From Actinacidiphila rubida (GTDB lineage: Bacteria; Actinomycetota; Actinomycetes; Streptomycetales; Streptomycetaceae), in NCBI RefSeq assembly GCF_900110255.1, contig NZ_FODD01000020.1, positions 1-64,000 on the forward strand: a DNA stretch of 64,000 nt. Reading direction: 5' to 3'. The position numbers and the translations under genes are program-made. This document shows positions 29,982-38,129 of the stretch, piece by piece. Numbering within the stretch: the first letter of the stretch is position 1; each line of letters starts with the position of its first letter. Under the pieces are notes generated by a model. The model saw only the letters and a program-made list of their open reading frames with translations. It did no database searches and had not been told where the DNA came from.

Positions 29982-30710
29982 ATGACGACCATCACCGATC
30001 GCACCGTCCTGATCACCGGAGGCAACCGCGGCATCGGCCGGGGACTCGTCGACGAGGCCCTGGCCAGGGGAGCCGCCCGGGTCTACGTCGGCACCCGCCG
30101 TCCGCTGACCGCCTGGGACCCGCGGATCACCCCCCTCACCCTCGACGTCACCGACCAGGACGCCGTGCGGGACGCCGCCGCGCGGGTGGAGTCCCTCGAC
30201 GTCCTGGTCACCAACGCCGGCGTCGCCCTGCCCGACGTCCTCGACGACCGCGCCGCCCTCGAACGCCACCTGGCCGTCAACCTGTTCGGGACGTTCGACG
30301 TCACCCGGGCGTTCCTGCCGCACCTGCTGCGGAGCCGGGGCGCCCTCGTCGCCAACCTGTCGGTGAACGGTCTCGCGCCGCTGCCGGTGCTGCCCGCCTA
30401 CTCGGTGTCGAAGGCGGCCGCGTTCTCCCTGGTCCAGTCGCTGCGGGTGCTGCTCGCCGACCGCGGCGTGCGCGTGCACGCCGTCATGACCGGACCCGTC
30501 GACACCGACATGACCCGGGACCTGGACGTGCCGAAGGCGCCGGTCAGGGCCGTGGCGCAGGCCGTCTTCGACGGTGTGGAGAAGGACGAGGAGGAGATCT
30601 TCCCCGACCCGATGTCGGCGGAACTGGCCGACGGCTGGCGCGGCGGCATGGTCAAGGCGCTGGCCCGGCGGCTCGCCGAGATGCCGACGGGCCTGCCGGC
30701 CGCGCTCTGA
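29982..30710 (+). CDS. Classical SDR oxidoreductase
   Basis: A 242-residue SDR. ITGGNRGIGRGL near residue 10 binds the cofactor, VTNAGVA near 80 is the NAG motif, and Ser of NLSVNG with YSVSK near 145 form the catalytic set. MTGPVDTDMTRDL is the usual PG loop. The start ATG 29982 has GAGGAGA upstream. The gene begins 140 nt from the divergent ECF sigma gene and is followed by a second SDR 83 nt downstream, so a small sigma-dependent redox unit is plausible. The substrate is unknown. Confidence 0.9.
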   Translation: MTTITDRTVLITGGNRGIGRGLVDEALARGAARVYVGTRRPLTAWDPRITPLTLDVTDQDAVRDAAARVESLDVLVTNAGVALPDVLDDRAALERHLAVNLFGTFDVTRAFLPHLLRSRGALVANLSVNGLAPLPVLPAYSVSKAAAFSLVQSLRVLLADRGVRVHAVMTGPVDTDMTRDLDVPKAPVRAVAQAVFDGVEKDEEEIFPDPMSAELADGWRGGMVKALARRLAEMPTGLPAAL

Positions 30711-30793
30711 ACGACTTCAGGCCGCGCTCCGGCCCCACCCCGGCCACTCGCTGGCCAGACTCTCATCGCGCTCCGACCGCAGGAGGCACGACC

Positions 30794-31531
30794 ATGAGCA
30801 CCACCCCCGCACACACCGCCCCGGACACCACCGACACCAGGACCACGCCGGGCAGCGCGCTGGTCATCGGCGCCGCGGGCAGCATCGGGCGGGCCGCCGC
30901 CGACGCGCTCGGCGCGGCGGGCGCGCGCGTCCTGGCGGCCGGCCGCGAACGGGACGCCACGGATCCGGCGCAGGTCGCCGCGCTGCTCGCCGAAGCCGAC
31001 CCGGACCTCGTGGTGGTCGCCGCCGGCGCCCGCCCGCGGATGGCGCCGGTCGCCGCGCAGGACTGGGAGTCGTTCTCGGCCGCCTGGAACGTCGACGTCC
31101 GCATCGCCTACGAGGTGGGACGCGCGGTGCTGGCCCGGCCGCTGCGGCCCGGCTCGACCGTGGTGATCGTCTCCAGCGGCGCGGCCCTCGGCGGGTCGCC
31201 GCTGTCCGGCGGCTACGCGGGCGCAAAGCGCATGCAGATGTTCCTCGCCGGATACCTCCAAGGCGCCGCCGACGCCCGCGCGTCGGGCATCCGCTTCGTC
31301 GCGCTCGTCCCCGGCCAGCTGGTGGCCGGCACCCCCATCGGCGAGGCGGCGGCCGCCGCGTACGGCGCGCAGGACGGCCAGTCTCCCGCGGACTACCTGG
31401 CCGCCCACTACCCCGTCCCCCTCGACCCGCCGGCCGTGGCCCGCGGCATCCTCGCCCTCGCCGGCGGCGCCGGGCCCGCCGGGGCCACCGCCCTGATCGT
31501 CACCGCGGAGGGCCGCCTGCGCCCCCTGTGA
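30794..31531 (+). CDS. Atypical SDR-family protein
   Basis: A 245-residue Rossmann-fold protein. VIGAAGSIGRAAADAL (residues 23-38) is a GxxGxxG cofactor motif, VVVAAGARPRMAP replaces the NNAG strand, and VSSGAALGG with YAGAK (near 140) supplies Ser-Tyr-Lys. It is more divergent than its neighbour and the NAG motif is degenerate. The RBS is a perfect AGGAGG at 30781-30786. It is likely in an operon with the SDR upstream. Confidence 0.85.
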   Translation: MSTTPAHTAPDTTDTRTTPGSALVIGAAGSIGRAAADALGAAGARVLAAGRERDATDPAQVAALLAEADPDLVVVAAGARPRMAPVAAQDWESFSAAWNVDVRIAYEVGRAVLARPLRPGSTVVIVSSGAALGGSPLSGGYAGAKRMQMFLAGYLQGAADARASGIRFVALVPGQLVAGTPIGEAAAAAYGAQDGQSPADYLAAHYPVPLDPPAVARGILALAGGAGPAGATALIVTAEGRLRPL

Positions 31532-31542
31532 CCGGGCCACCG

Positions 31543-31584
31543 CCCCGCTGCCGGCCGCCCCGGGGTGGCCGGCCGGCGGCGGGG
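31543..31584 (+). terminator. Hairpin terminator after the SDR pair
   Basis: CCCCGCTGCCGGCC (31543-31556) pairs with GGCCGGCGGCGGGG (31571-31584) over 14 bp, with one position that would be a U-G wobble in RNA. It starts 12 nt after the stop codon. Confidence 0.7.
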
Positions 31585-31848
31585 ACACGGCTGCGTAGTG
31601 GGGCGCGTTCGGCTCGTGGAGCGGCCCGGAGAAGGTGAAGGTCCAGGCCGCTCCGACCGCCGACGTGCTGGCCCCCACCGCCACCTGGCAGCGCGCCTCC
31701 GACACGGACGTGGTCACCCGCCCGGCCTTCGCCGGCACCTGCCCGTAGCTCGTCCCCACTCCCGCCCCGCCCCTGCGGACGTCCGACGCCGCGGGGGCGG
31801 GGCGTCATCCGCCCTTCCTGGGCGGGGGCGGCCGATTATCGTGGGCGC
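31585..31848. other. Intergenic region before ridA, no gene seen
   Basis: Together with the terminator, about 317 nt separate the SDR gene from ridA. The only notable structure is GCCGCGGGGGCGGGGCG/CGCCC-type GC-rich sequence shortly before ridA. I see no promoter that I would defend. Confidence 0.5.
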
Positions 31849-32241
31849 ATGATCACCCACATCGCACCCGAAGGGGTCGCCCCCGCCACCGGTTACAGCC
31901 ATGTCGTGCTGGGCGAGGGCCGGTTGGTGGCCGTGTCCGGTCAGATCGCCCTGGACGAGCGGGGCGAGGTCGTCGGCGTGGGGGACCCCGCGGCGCAGGC
32001 CCGCCAGGTCTTCGAGAACCTCCGGCGCTGCCTGGACGCCGCGGGCGCCACCTTCGCCGACGTCGTCAAGTTCACCTTCTTCGTCACCGACGTGGCGTTC
32101 CTGCCCGCGGTCCGCGAGGCCCGCGACGCGCACGTCGACACCGCCAGCCCGCCGGCCAGCACGGCCGTCCAGGTCGCCGCGCTGTTCCGCCCCGAACTGC
32201 TGCTGGAGGTCGAGGCGCTGGCCGTCCTGCCCACCACCTGA
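31849..32241 (+). CDS. RidA family (YjgF/UK114) reactive-intermediate deaminase
   Basis: A 130-residue RidA-superfamily protein. Typical segments are YSHVVLGEGRLVAVSGQIALD, DPAAQARQVFENLRRCLDAAGATFADVVKFTFFVTD, and SPPASTAVQVAALF followed by LLEVEALAVLP. Archetypal RidA uses an Arg in RxAxxVxxLp to bind the substrate carboxylate. Here the equivalent stretch reads STAVQVAAL, without that Arg, so this is probably one of the Rid1-7 paralogue groups and not the canonical enamine deaminase. It is a single gene. Confidence 0.85.
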   Translation: MITHIAPEGVAPATGYSHVVLGEGRLVAVSGQIALDERGEVVGVGDPAAQARQVFENLRRCLDAAGATFADVVKFTFFVTDVAFLPAVREARDAHVDTASPPASTAVQVAALFRPELLLEVEALAVLPTT

Positions 32242-32327
32242 TCCCGGTCAGCTCGGGGACGCACTGAACGCGCTGGGCGGGTGGCGGACGCCGTGGACGC
32301 GGCGGACGGGTGGCGGACGCGGCGGGC

Positions 32328-33437
32328 TCAGGCGGGCGGGCCCTGCCCGTTCCAGGCCAGCCACGACTGGACGGCCGGCGCCGGCAGGGCGGCCTGCTGC
32401 CCGAACGCCGCGAACGCGCTGCCGACGGCCGCCGGCGGCGCGGCCGCCGGGCCGAACACCTGCTGCGCGACGGCCGTCGCGATGCTCATCGCCGGCCCGA
32501 CCGTGCCGCCCGACACCAGCGCGCCCAACCCGCCTCCCGCCTGTACGAGTTGGAGCACCATCCGGCGGTTCTCCGCGCGGGCCGCCTCGTACGGGTCGTA
32601 CGCCACGACCCGCCGCACCGCGTCGGCGATCACGTCGACCGGCAGGAACAGGTGGCGCCCGATGCCGGCGACCGCGACCTGCAGCACGCTGTAGTGGTGC
32701 GCCAGCGGGTCGAGTTCCGAGCGGTACTGGACGCGGGCGGTCCGCGCGAAGTGCTCGCCCCCGCTCACCGACATGCCCAGCCGCACCAGCAGCGGCACGA
32801 TGCGGCGCGCCGCCTCCTCCTCGCCGACCGCGTTCGCGTACGCGTGGAACGCGTACGTCGCCACCGCGTCCCGCGCGTCCGGCTCCAACTGCGGGACGAC
32901 GAGCGCCTGCTGGGAAGCGGGCACAGGGGCCGCCGCGAGCTGGTCACGCGTTCGCGGGTCCAGTTCCAGCGCGTCCAGCACCCGCCAGCGCAGCGCGTCG
33001 TTGTACGCGTTCACCGAACCCCGCGCCAGCGCCGCAACGTTGACCACCTGCCACACCAGCCGGCCGACCGCCTCGCGGCGCCGCCGGTCGTCGTGGCGGA
33101 CCTTCGCCCGGGCCAGGCCGCCCCCGACCACGCCCCCCAGCGCGGCAAGCGCCTCCACCAGTTCGGCCTCCTCGGCCCGCTTGCGCGGCGACACCCCGAA
33201 GTTGCGCTCCCAGAACGTCCGGTTGCGCTCGTTGGTGTACCGCGCGAGCCGGCCGGAGGCCGCCGCCCCGAACGACGCCGCCTCGTCCACCATCCGCTGT
33301 GCGGCCTGCTGCGCCTCCGGGGCGTGGTCGAGCATCCGCCGCACCTCACCGAAGAGCGTCGCTCCGCGCGTGCTCGGCAGGTAGCTTTCCAGCCGGGTCA
33401 GCCCCTGGCCCATCGTCCGCGCGACCTGAGCGGTCAT
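32328..33437 (-). CDS. Conserved hypothetical protein
   Basis: A 369-residue protein of unknown function. It is predicted to be mostly alpha-helical, with several amphipathic or moderately hydrophobic helices (for example LVEALAALGGVVGGGLARA and LVQAGGGLGALVSGGTVGPAM near 295) but no clear signal peptide or classical transmembrane run. No catalytic motif is recognisable. GGGAGGGGAGGG upstream of ATG 33437 is a strong ribosome-binding region. The area before it contains heptanucleotide repeats whose copy number could change promoter or leader spacing. Confidence 0.6.
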   Translation of the reverse strand: MTAQVARTMGQGLTRLESYLPSTRGATLFGEVRRMLDHAPEAQQAAQRMVDEAASFGAAASGRLARYTNERNRTFWERNFGVSPRKRAEEAELVEALAALGGVVGGGLARAKVRHDDRRRREAVGRLVWQVVNVAALARGSVNAYNDALRWRVLDALELDPRTRDQLAAAPVPASQQALVVPQLEPDARDAVATYAFHAYANAVGEEEAARRIVPLLVRLGMSVSGGEHFARTARVQYRSELDPLAHHYSVLQVAVAGIGRHLFLPVDVIADAVRRVVAYDPYEAARAENRRMVLQLVQAGGGLGALVSGGTVGPAMSIATAVAQQVFGPAAAPPAAVGSAFAAFGQQAALPAPAVQSWLAWNGQGPPA

Positions 33438-33450
33438 CGCGCCCTCCCCT

Positions 33451-33471
33451 CCCTGATCCCTGATCCCTGAT
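33451..33471. repeat. Three CCCTGAT heptamers upstream of a hypothetical gene
   Basis: Three perfect tandem units CCCTGAT directly precede the longer TGGCCGG heptamer array. They lie 14-34 nt upstream of the start codon at 33437 (minus strand), in the leader. Confidence 0.8.
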
Positions 33472-33477
33472 CCTTGG

Positions 33478-33547
33478 TGGCCGGTGGCCGGTGGCCGGTG
33501 GCCGGTGGCCGGTGGCCGGTGGCCGGTGGCCGGTGGCCGGTGGCCGG
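33478..33547. repeat. Ten perfect TGGCCGG heptamers
   Basis: Ten uninterrupted 7-nt units occupy this stretch, followed by degenerate TGG repeats. Next to it, at 33583-33625, CGCGTCCGAACC occurs twice with related CGCGTCC units. The arrays fill the spacer between a lipoprotein gene (stop at 33630) and the hypothetical gene starting at 33437, both on the minus strand. Confidence 0.9.
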
Positions 33548-33629
33548 TGGTGGGCGGCGGATTGCCGTTCGCCCAGCCGCGCCCGCGTCCGAACCCGCGT
33601 CCGCGTCCGAACCCGCGTCCGAGCCCGGG

Positions 33630-34364
33630 TCAGCCGAAGCTCACGGGCACGTCCGCGTTCCACGCCACCGAGTTCGCCGACGCGAAGCTCTGGCCGTCCA
33701 CCACCGCGCCCATGCCGGACGACGCGACCCAGTGCAGCGTCATCGTGTGCGCGCCGAGATCGACGCTCCCCTGGATCTCCAGCGTCGTGCTGCCCGCGGG
33801 CCCCGGCGTGACCGACTGGCCCTCGAAGTCGACCTCGGAGCCGGAGACCGTGTAGGACCCGCCGAGCGGCACCCCCACCGTGTCGACCGTGGTGAAGCTG
33901 AACGAGCCGTTCGGATACAGGTCCAGCACCGAGTTGGCCGCCCGGTTCTGCGCCGCGGACTGCCAGGCGGGCCGGCCCTGCACCATCTCGAACTGCGTCA
34001 GACCGGTCGCGCGCACCTCGCCCGGCACGGTCGGGGTGGTGTCGCCGGAGTCCCCGGCCGAACCCCCGCTCGACCCTCCGTCCGACCCTCCCGAGGCGTC
34101 GGACCCGCCGGACCCGCCGTCGTCCGACGGCGTTCCCCCGTTGTCCGGCGTGCCGCCGTCGTCCGTACCGGACGAGGTGCCGTCCGTCGCCGGGTCCGTC
34201 GACGGCGACGACACGTCATCGGCCGGCTCCGTCACCGACGTGTCCGGGCCCGTCGGCGTCGGCAGACCCCCGTCCTCGCCATGGGAGCCGCCGCCACAGC
34301 CGGCCAGCACCACCAGCACCACCGGAACCGCCGGCCACACCGCCCGGCGCCACGTCCGCTTCAC
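33630..34364 (-). CDS. Secreted lipoprotein of unknown function
   Basis: A 244-residue lipoprotein. The signal peptide ends in the lipobox LAGC (Cys about residue 23). A Ser/Gly/Asp/Thr-rich linker of about 85 residues (GGSGGSDASGG-type) tethers a C-terminal globular domain (about 112-244) that begins EVRATGLTQFEMVQG and ends VAWNADVPVSFG, probably beta-rich. The linker suggests a surface-exposed domain extended through the cell wall. No catalytic motif is recognised. GTG 34364 follows AAGGGGGCGG. Confidence 0.75.
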   Translation of the reverse strand: MKRTWRRAVWPAVPVVLVVLAGCGGGSHGEDGGLPTPTGPDTSVTEPADDVSSPSTDPATDGTSSGTDDGGTPDNGGTPSDDGGSGGSDASGGSDGGSSGGSAGDSGDTTPTVPGEVRATGLTQFEMVQGRPAWQSAAQNRAANSVLDLYPNGSFSFTTVDTVGVPLGGSYTVSGSEVDFEGQSVTPGPAGSTTLEIQGSVDLGAHTMTLHWVASSGMGAVVDGQSFASANSVAWNADVPVSFG

Positions 34365-34449
34365 ACCCGCCCCCTTCGATCCCCCTGACCGGCCGTCCGT
34401 CCGAGGCCGTCCCCGGGTTCACGATAGGGGCACCAATACGGCACAACCC

Positions 34450-34467
34450 ATCCCAGATCCCTGGGAT
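34450..34467. promoter_or_regulatory. ATCCCAG-N4-CTGGGAT dyad before the LuxR gene
   Basis: A perfect 7-bp inverted repeat with a 4-nt centre lies 18 nt before the LuxR start codon, in a locally AT-richer segment. The position suggests an operator at or just after the promoter, perhaps for autoregulation. Confidence 0.5.
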
Positions 34468-34485
34468 ATTTCCTACGCTTCAGGC

Positions 34486-35730
34486 ATGTCAGGCAACGGC
34501 CAGCCGGCCGGCAAGCGACCGCCCGCTTCTCGGCCCGCCGCCCCCGTCCCCCCGTCTCCCGCCTCCCCCGCCACCCCCTCGGCACAGAGCCCCGGCACGC
34601 CCCGGCCCGACCGCGCGCGGCAGCCCCGGGACGCCCGCGGGTCCCGCGCACCCGGTCGCCCGCAGGAACCGCTCGACGCCCTCGCCGCCGCCAGCGCCGA
34701 CCTGCTGCGCCAGGTACCCGCCGACGTGTGGTGCGGCGTGATGCTCGACCCCGCCACGCTCCTCGACACCGGAGGCCTCCACGAACACGGCTTCCCGGCC
34801 GAACTCATGCCGCGGCTCTTCGAGATCGAGCACGGCACCCAGGAAGGCACCGAGCACATACGTGCGCTCGCCGCCCGTCCCGGCACCACCAGCCTGCTCA
34901 GCCAGTCAGCGGGCGGCGCCCCGGCCCACACCGGCGGCACCTACTACCGCGACATCCTGGCCCCGGCCGGCCTGTCCGACGAACTGCGCGTCACCCTCAA
35001 GGCCGACGGACGCACCTGGGGCCTGCTCGTCCTGTGCCGCGGACCGCGCTCGCGCCCCTTCACCGCCGAGGACGTGCGCCGCGCGGCGGCCGTCAGCGGA
35101 CCCGCCGCCACCGCACTGCGCCGGGCCCTGCTGCTCAGCGGCGTCGACAGCGCCGGCGCGCCCGGCGCCCCCGGACTCGTCGTCACCGACCGCGACGGGC
35201 AGGTCAGTTCCGTCAGTCCCACCGCCGCATACTGGCTCGGACAGCTCGCCGAGGACCACCGCGCCGGGCAGCGGACCTCCTCCTACACGCTCTCCGCGAT
35301 CCTCCAGCAGGCCGGGCACGCCGCCGACGGCGCCACCGTCTCGGCGCGGGTGCGGGCCCGCAGCGGGCGCTGGATCACCCTCAGCGCGTGGCGTCAGGGC
35401 CCGCCCGGCGAGGAGGTCACCTACGCGGCACTGACCCCCAGCCAGCCCAGCGAGCTGGCCGCCCTCGTCCTCGACGCCTACGGCCTGACCCAGCGCGAAC
35501 GGGACGTGACGCAGCAGGTCCTGCTCGGCCGCGCCGGCGCCGAGATCGCCGCGGCGCTGCACATCAGCGAGTACACCGTCCAGGACCACCTCCGGAAGGT
35601 GTTCGACAAGATCGGCGTGCGCAGCCGGCGTGAGCTGACCGGAACCCTCTTCCTGCGCCACTACCTGCCGGCCCTGCCGCACCCGCCCCTCTCGACGGAC
35701 GGACGGCTCGTCGACGCGGCCGGTCACTGA
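34486..35730 (+). CDS. LuxR-type regulator with GAF-like sensor domain
   Basis: A 414-residue regulator. A Pro/Ala/Arg-rich disordered N-terminus (about 1-60) precedes a GAF-like sensory region (about 65-225, ending in RPFTAEDVRRAAAVSGPAATALRRA) and a degenerate PAS-like region (GLVVTDRDGQVSSVSPTAAYWL, about 235-255). The C-terminal LuxR helix-turn-helix is LTQRERDVTQQVLLGRAGAEIAAALHISEYTVQDHLRKVFDKIGVRSRRELTG (split here; residues about 335-390). It is not a response regulator. It lies between a lipoprotein and a glycosyltransferase gene. Confidence 0.85.
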   Translation: MSGNGQPAGKRPPASRPAAPVPPSPASPATPSAQSPGTPRPDRARQPRDARGSRAPGRPQEPLDALAAASADLLRQVPADVWCGVMLDPATLLDTGGLHEHGFPAELMPRLFEIEHGTQEGTEHIRALAARPGTTSLLSQSAGGAPAHTGGTYYRDILAPAGLSDELRVTLKADGRTWGLLVLCRGPRSRPFTAEDVRRAAAVSGPAATALRRALLLSGVDSAGAPGAPGLVVTDRDGQVSSVSPTAAYWLGQLAEDHRAGQRTSSYTLSAILQQAGHAADGATVSARVRARSGRWITLSAWRQGPPGEEVTYAALTPSQPSELAALVLDAYGLTQRERDVTQQVLLGRAGAEIAAALHISEYTVQDHLRKVFDKIGVRSRRELTGTLFLRHYLPALPHPPLSTDGRLVDAAGH

Positions 35731-35921
35731 GGCGGGGGGTACGCGGCGGCGGTTCGTCGCCGGTGGCGACCGGGCGGCCCTGGCCCGGACCGGCGTTCGT
35801 CCCGGGTGGCACCGGGGGCGTCGCGTACGCCCGTCCGTCGGGTTCAGTGCGGGCCGCGGGCGGTCCGTCGGGCTCAGCGTGGGCCGCGGCCCGGTCCGCC
35901 CGGGTGGAGGCCGGCCGAAGA

Positions 35922-35952
35922 CCGGCGCCCCAGTGGGAAGTTGGGGCGCCGG
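35922..35952. terminator. Hairpin terminator between convergent genes
   Basis: CCGGCGCCCCA (35922-35932) and TGGGGCGCCGG (35942-35952) are perfectly complementary with a 9-nt loop. They serve the convergent luxR-type and glycosyltransferase genes. Just before it, CCGTCGGG(T/C)TCAG occurs twice as a 42-nt-spaced direct repeat near 35836-35877. Confidence 0.8.
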
Positions 35953-35955
35953 CCG

Positions 35956-37212
35956 TCACGTCGCGCCCAGGGCCAGTCGGTCCACTGCCTCCCGCACCGG
36001 CCGCACGCCGTCCTCCGCGCGGATCGCCTCGGCCACGGCTGTCGCCCGCTGCCCGTACGACGGGTCGCCGATCGCCTCGCGCACGGCCGCGCCCAGCGCG
36101 TCCGCGGTCAGCCGGCGCAACGGGACCGGTCGCGGCGCGACGCCGAGCGAGGCCAGCCTGCGGGCCCAGAACGCCGCGTCGAACTGGACCGGCACCGGGA
36201 CGGCCGGCACTCCCGCCCGCAGTCCGGCCGCGGTCGTCCCGGCACCCGCGTGGTGCACCACCGCGGCCATCCGCGGGAACAGCAGGCCGTGCGGCACGTC
36301 CCCGACCGCCAGCATGTCGTCGCCCTCGGCGCGCAGCCCGCTCCAGCCCCGCTGGACGACGCCGCGCACCCCTGCCGCGCGCAGCCCCCGCGCCACGGCC
36401 GCGCTCAGTTCCGCCGGGTCCGGCACCGTCGCGCTGCCCAGCCCCACGAAGACCGGAGGCGGACCCGCCGCGAGGAACTCCTCGACGTCGTCCGGGAGTC
36501 GGGCCCCGGGGGCTTCGTGCGGCCACCAGTACCCGGTGACCGCCAGCCCCGGGCGCCAGTCGGCGGGGCGCGGGACCACCAGCGGGCTGAAGCCGTGGAA
36601 GACCGGCCAGTCCGCCCGCTCGTACGCCCGCCGGGTCGCGCGCACGCCGCGCCGGGGCAGCCCGAACCGGGCCCGCAGCGCGCGGCAGGCGTCCGGGAAG
36701 ACCAGGTCGAGCGCCGCGCTCACCGCGCCGGCGCCCAGCAGGTTGGCCGGGCCGCCCCACGACCCGGTGCCGATCATCGGCGGTGCGAACTCCCGGGTCC
36801 CCGACAGTGGTTGCAGGTAGACGCCGACGCACGGCACGTCCAGGCCCTCGGCGATCACCTGCCCCAGCGGTGCCACCGCCCCGTTGACGAGCAGGAGTTC
36901 GCTGTCGACCGCCGCCGCCAGCAGGGCCTCCGCCACCTCGCCGACCAGCGAACGCGCCAGTCCCAGCAGCCGGGTCAGCTTCCCGGCCGGGCTCCACGAC
37001 CGGTGCAGCCGCTGGCCGGACCGCGACGCCAACTCCGCCCGCGGATCGACCGGAACGGCGCGGAAGCCGAGCCCGGCCGCGGCCACCGGGCCGGCGAACC
37101 GTTCGTGCGTCACCACCGTCACCTCGTGGCCGGCCCGCGCCAGACCGTGGCCGAGCCCGGTGTACGGCGCGACGTCGCCCCGTGAACCCGCCGTCATGAT
37201 CGCCACACGCAC
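35956..37212 (-). CDS. GT1/UGT-type glycosyltransferase
   Basis: A 418-residue GT-B glycosyltransferase of the sterol/macrolide glycosyltransferase group. The N-terminal motif MTAGSRGDVAPYTGLGHGLARAGHEV is the glycine-rich acceptor-side signature. The donor-binding C-terminal half has FVGLGSATVPDP, then MLAVGDVPHGLLFPRMAAVVHHAGAGTTAAGL (the HHGGxGT region), and PVQFDAAFWARRL, where the usual DQ(P/F)xNA-like pair is replaced. GTG 37212 is chosen because upstream codons read as leader. The donor sugar and acceptor are unknown; lipids, macrolides and aglycones are all possible. No biosynthetic cluster adjoins it. Confidence 0.85.
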   Translation of the reverse strand: MRVAIMTAGSRGDVAPYTGLGHGLARAGHEVTVVTHERFAGPVAAAGLGFRAVPVDPRAELASRSGQRLHRSWSPAGKLTRLLGLARSLVGEVAEALLAAAVDSELLLVNGAVAPLGQVIAEGLDVPCVGVYLQPLSGTREFAPPMIGTGSWGGPANLLGAGAVSAALDLVFPDACRALRARFGLPRRGVRATRRAYERADWPVFHGFSPLVVPRPADWRPGLAVTGYWWPHEAPGARLPDDVEEFLAAGPPPVFVGLGSATVPDPAELSAAVARGLRAAGVRGVVQRGWSGLRAEGDDMLAVGDVPHGLLFPRMAAVVHHAGAGTTAAGLRAGVPAVPVPVQFDAAFWARRLASLGVAPRPVPLRRLTADALGAAVREAIGDPSYGQRATAVAEAIRAEDGVRPVREAVDRLALGAT

Positions 37213-37365
37213 GGTGATCAGTATGGCCCCCGGCGAGGCCCCCGCAAATACGTTGCGTGGCACGGGCGTCCCCGCCTAGCGTCCCTTGACCATGCAGTCC
37301 CGTGCGGGCGCGGCCGTCGTGTCCCGGCTGCGACGACGACGCATGGATCGGAGGTGCGGAGCGGC

Positions 37366-38082
37366 ATGACCCGAATCGACGCGCTCTGCTTCGACGCGAA
37401 CGACCCCCAGGAACTCTCCCGCTTCTGGGGAGAGTTCCTCGGCTGGGAACGGACCGACGAGGTGGACGGCCCCGCAGTCCTCCCCGCCGACGACACCGGG
37501 TTCCGGCTGCGCTTCCTGCCCACCGAGGCGACGAAGTCGCGGCAGAACCAGATGCACTTCGACCTCACGAGCCGCACCCCGGAGACCCAGCAGGAGACGG
37601 TGGACCGCGCCCTCGCCCTCGGCGCGCGGCACATCGACATCGGCCAGCGTCCCGAGGAGCGCCACGTCGTCCTCGCGGACCCCGAGGGCAACGAGTTCTG
37701 CGTCATCCCGGCGGGCAACTCCTTCCTCGCCGGCTGCCCGTTCATCGGCGCGGTCTCCTCCGACGGCTCCCAGGCGGTCGGTTACTTCTGGAGCAAGGCG
37801 CTGGACTGGCCGCTGGTGTGGGACCAGGACGAGGAGACGGCGATCCGCTCGCCGCACGGCGGCCCGAAGGTCACCTGGGGCGGCCCGCCCGTGGCGCCCA
37901 AACACGGCAGGAACCGCCTCCACTTCGACCTCGCGGTCCCGTCCGGCGGCGCCCCGGCGTCCGCGGCCGACCGCCTCGTCTCCCTCGGCGCGGCCCGCGC
38001 GGACACCGCCCCCTGCGCGCCCGGCTGGATCGCCATGACCGACCCCGACGGCAACGAGTTCTGCCTCCGCCCGGCCCGCTAG
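37366..38082 (+). CDS. VOC (glyoxalase/bleomycin-resistance fold) protein, two domains
   Basis: A 238-residue protein with two vicinal-oxygen-chelate modules. Module 1 (about 1-115) ends HVVLADPEGNEFCVIP and module 2 (about 120-238) ends IAMTDPDGNEFCLRP; DPxGNEFCxxP is the classical VOC ending. HFDL occurs in both modules (MHFDLTSRT, LHFDLAVPS) and is the likely metal-ligand strand. It could be a glyoxalase-like enzyme or a drug-binding protein. GGAGGTGCGG precedes ATG 37366. Single gene, divergent from the glycosyltransferase. Confidence 0.85.
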   Translation: MTRIDALCFDANDPQELSRFWGEFLGWERTDEVDGPAVLPADDTGFRLRFLPTEATKSRQNQMHFDLTSRTPETQQETVDRALALGARHIDIGQRPEERHVVLADPEGNEFCVIPAGNSFLAGCPFIGAVSSDGSQAVGYFWSKALDWPLVWDQDEETAIRSPHGGPKVTWGGPPVAPKHGRNRLHFDLAVPSGGAPASAADRLVSLGAARADTAPCAPGWIAMTDPDGNEFCLRPAR

Positions 38083-38129
38083 CGGTCCTGCTCGACGACG
38101 CGAGGGAGCCGCGGGCAGCGAGCGTCGTG

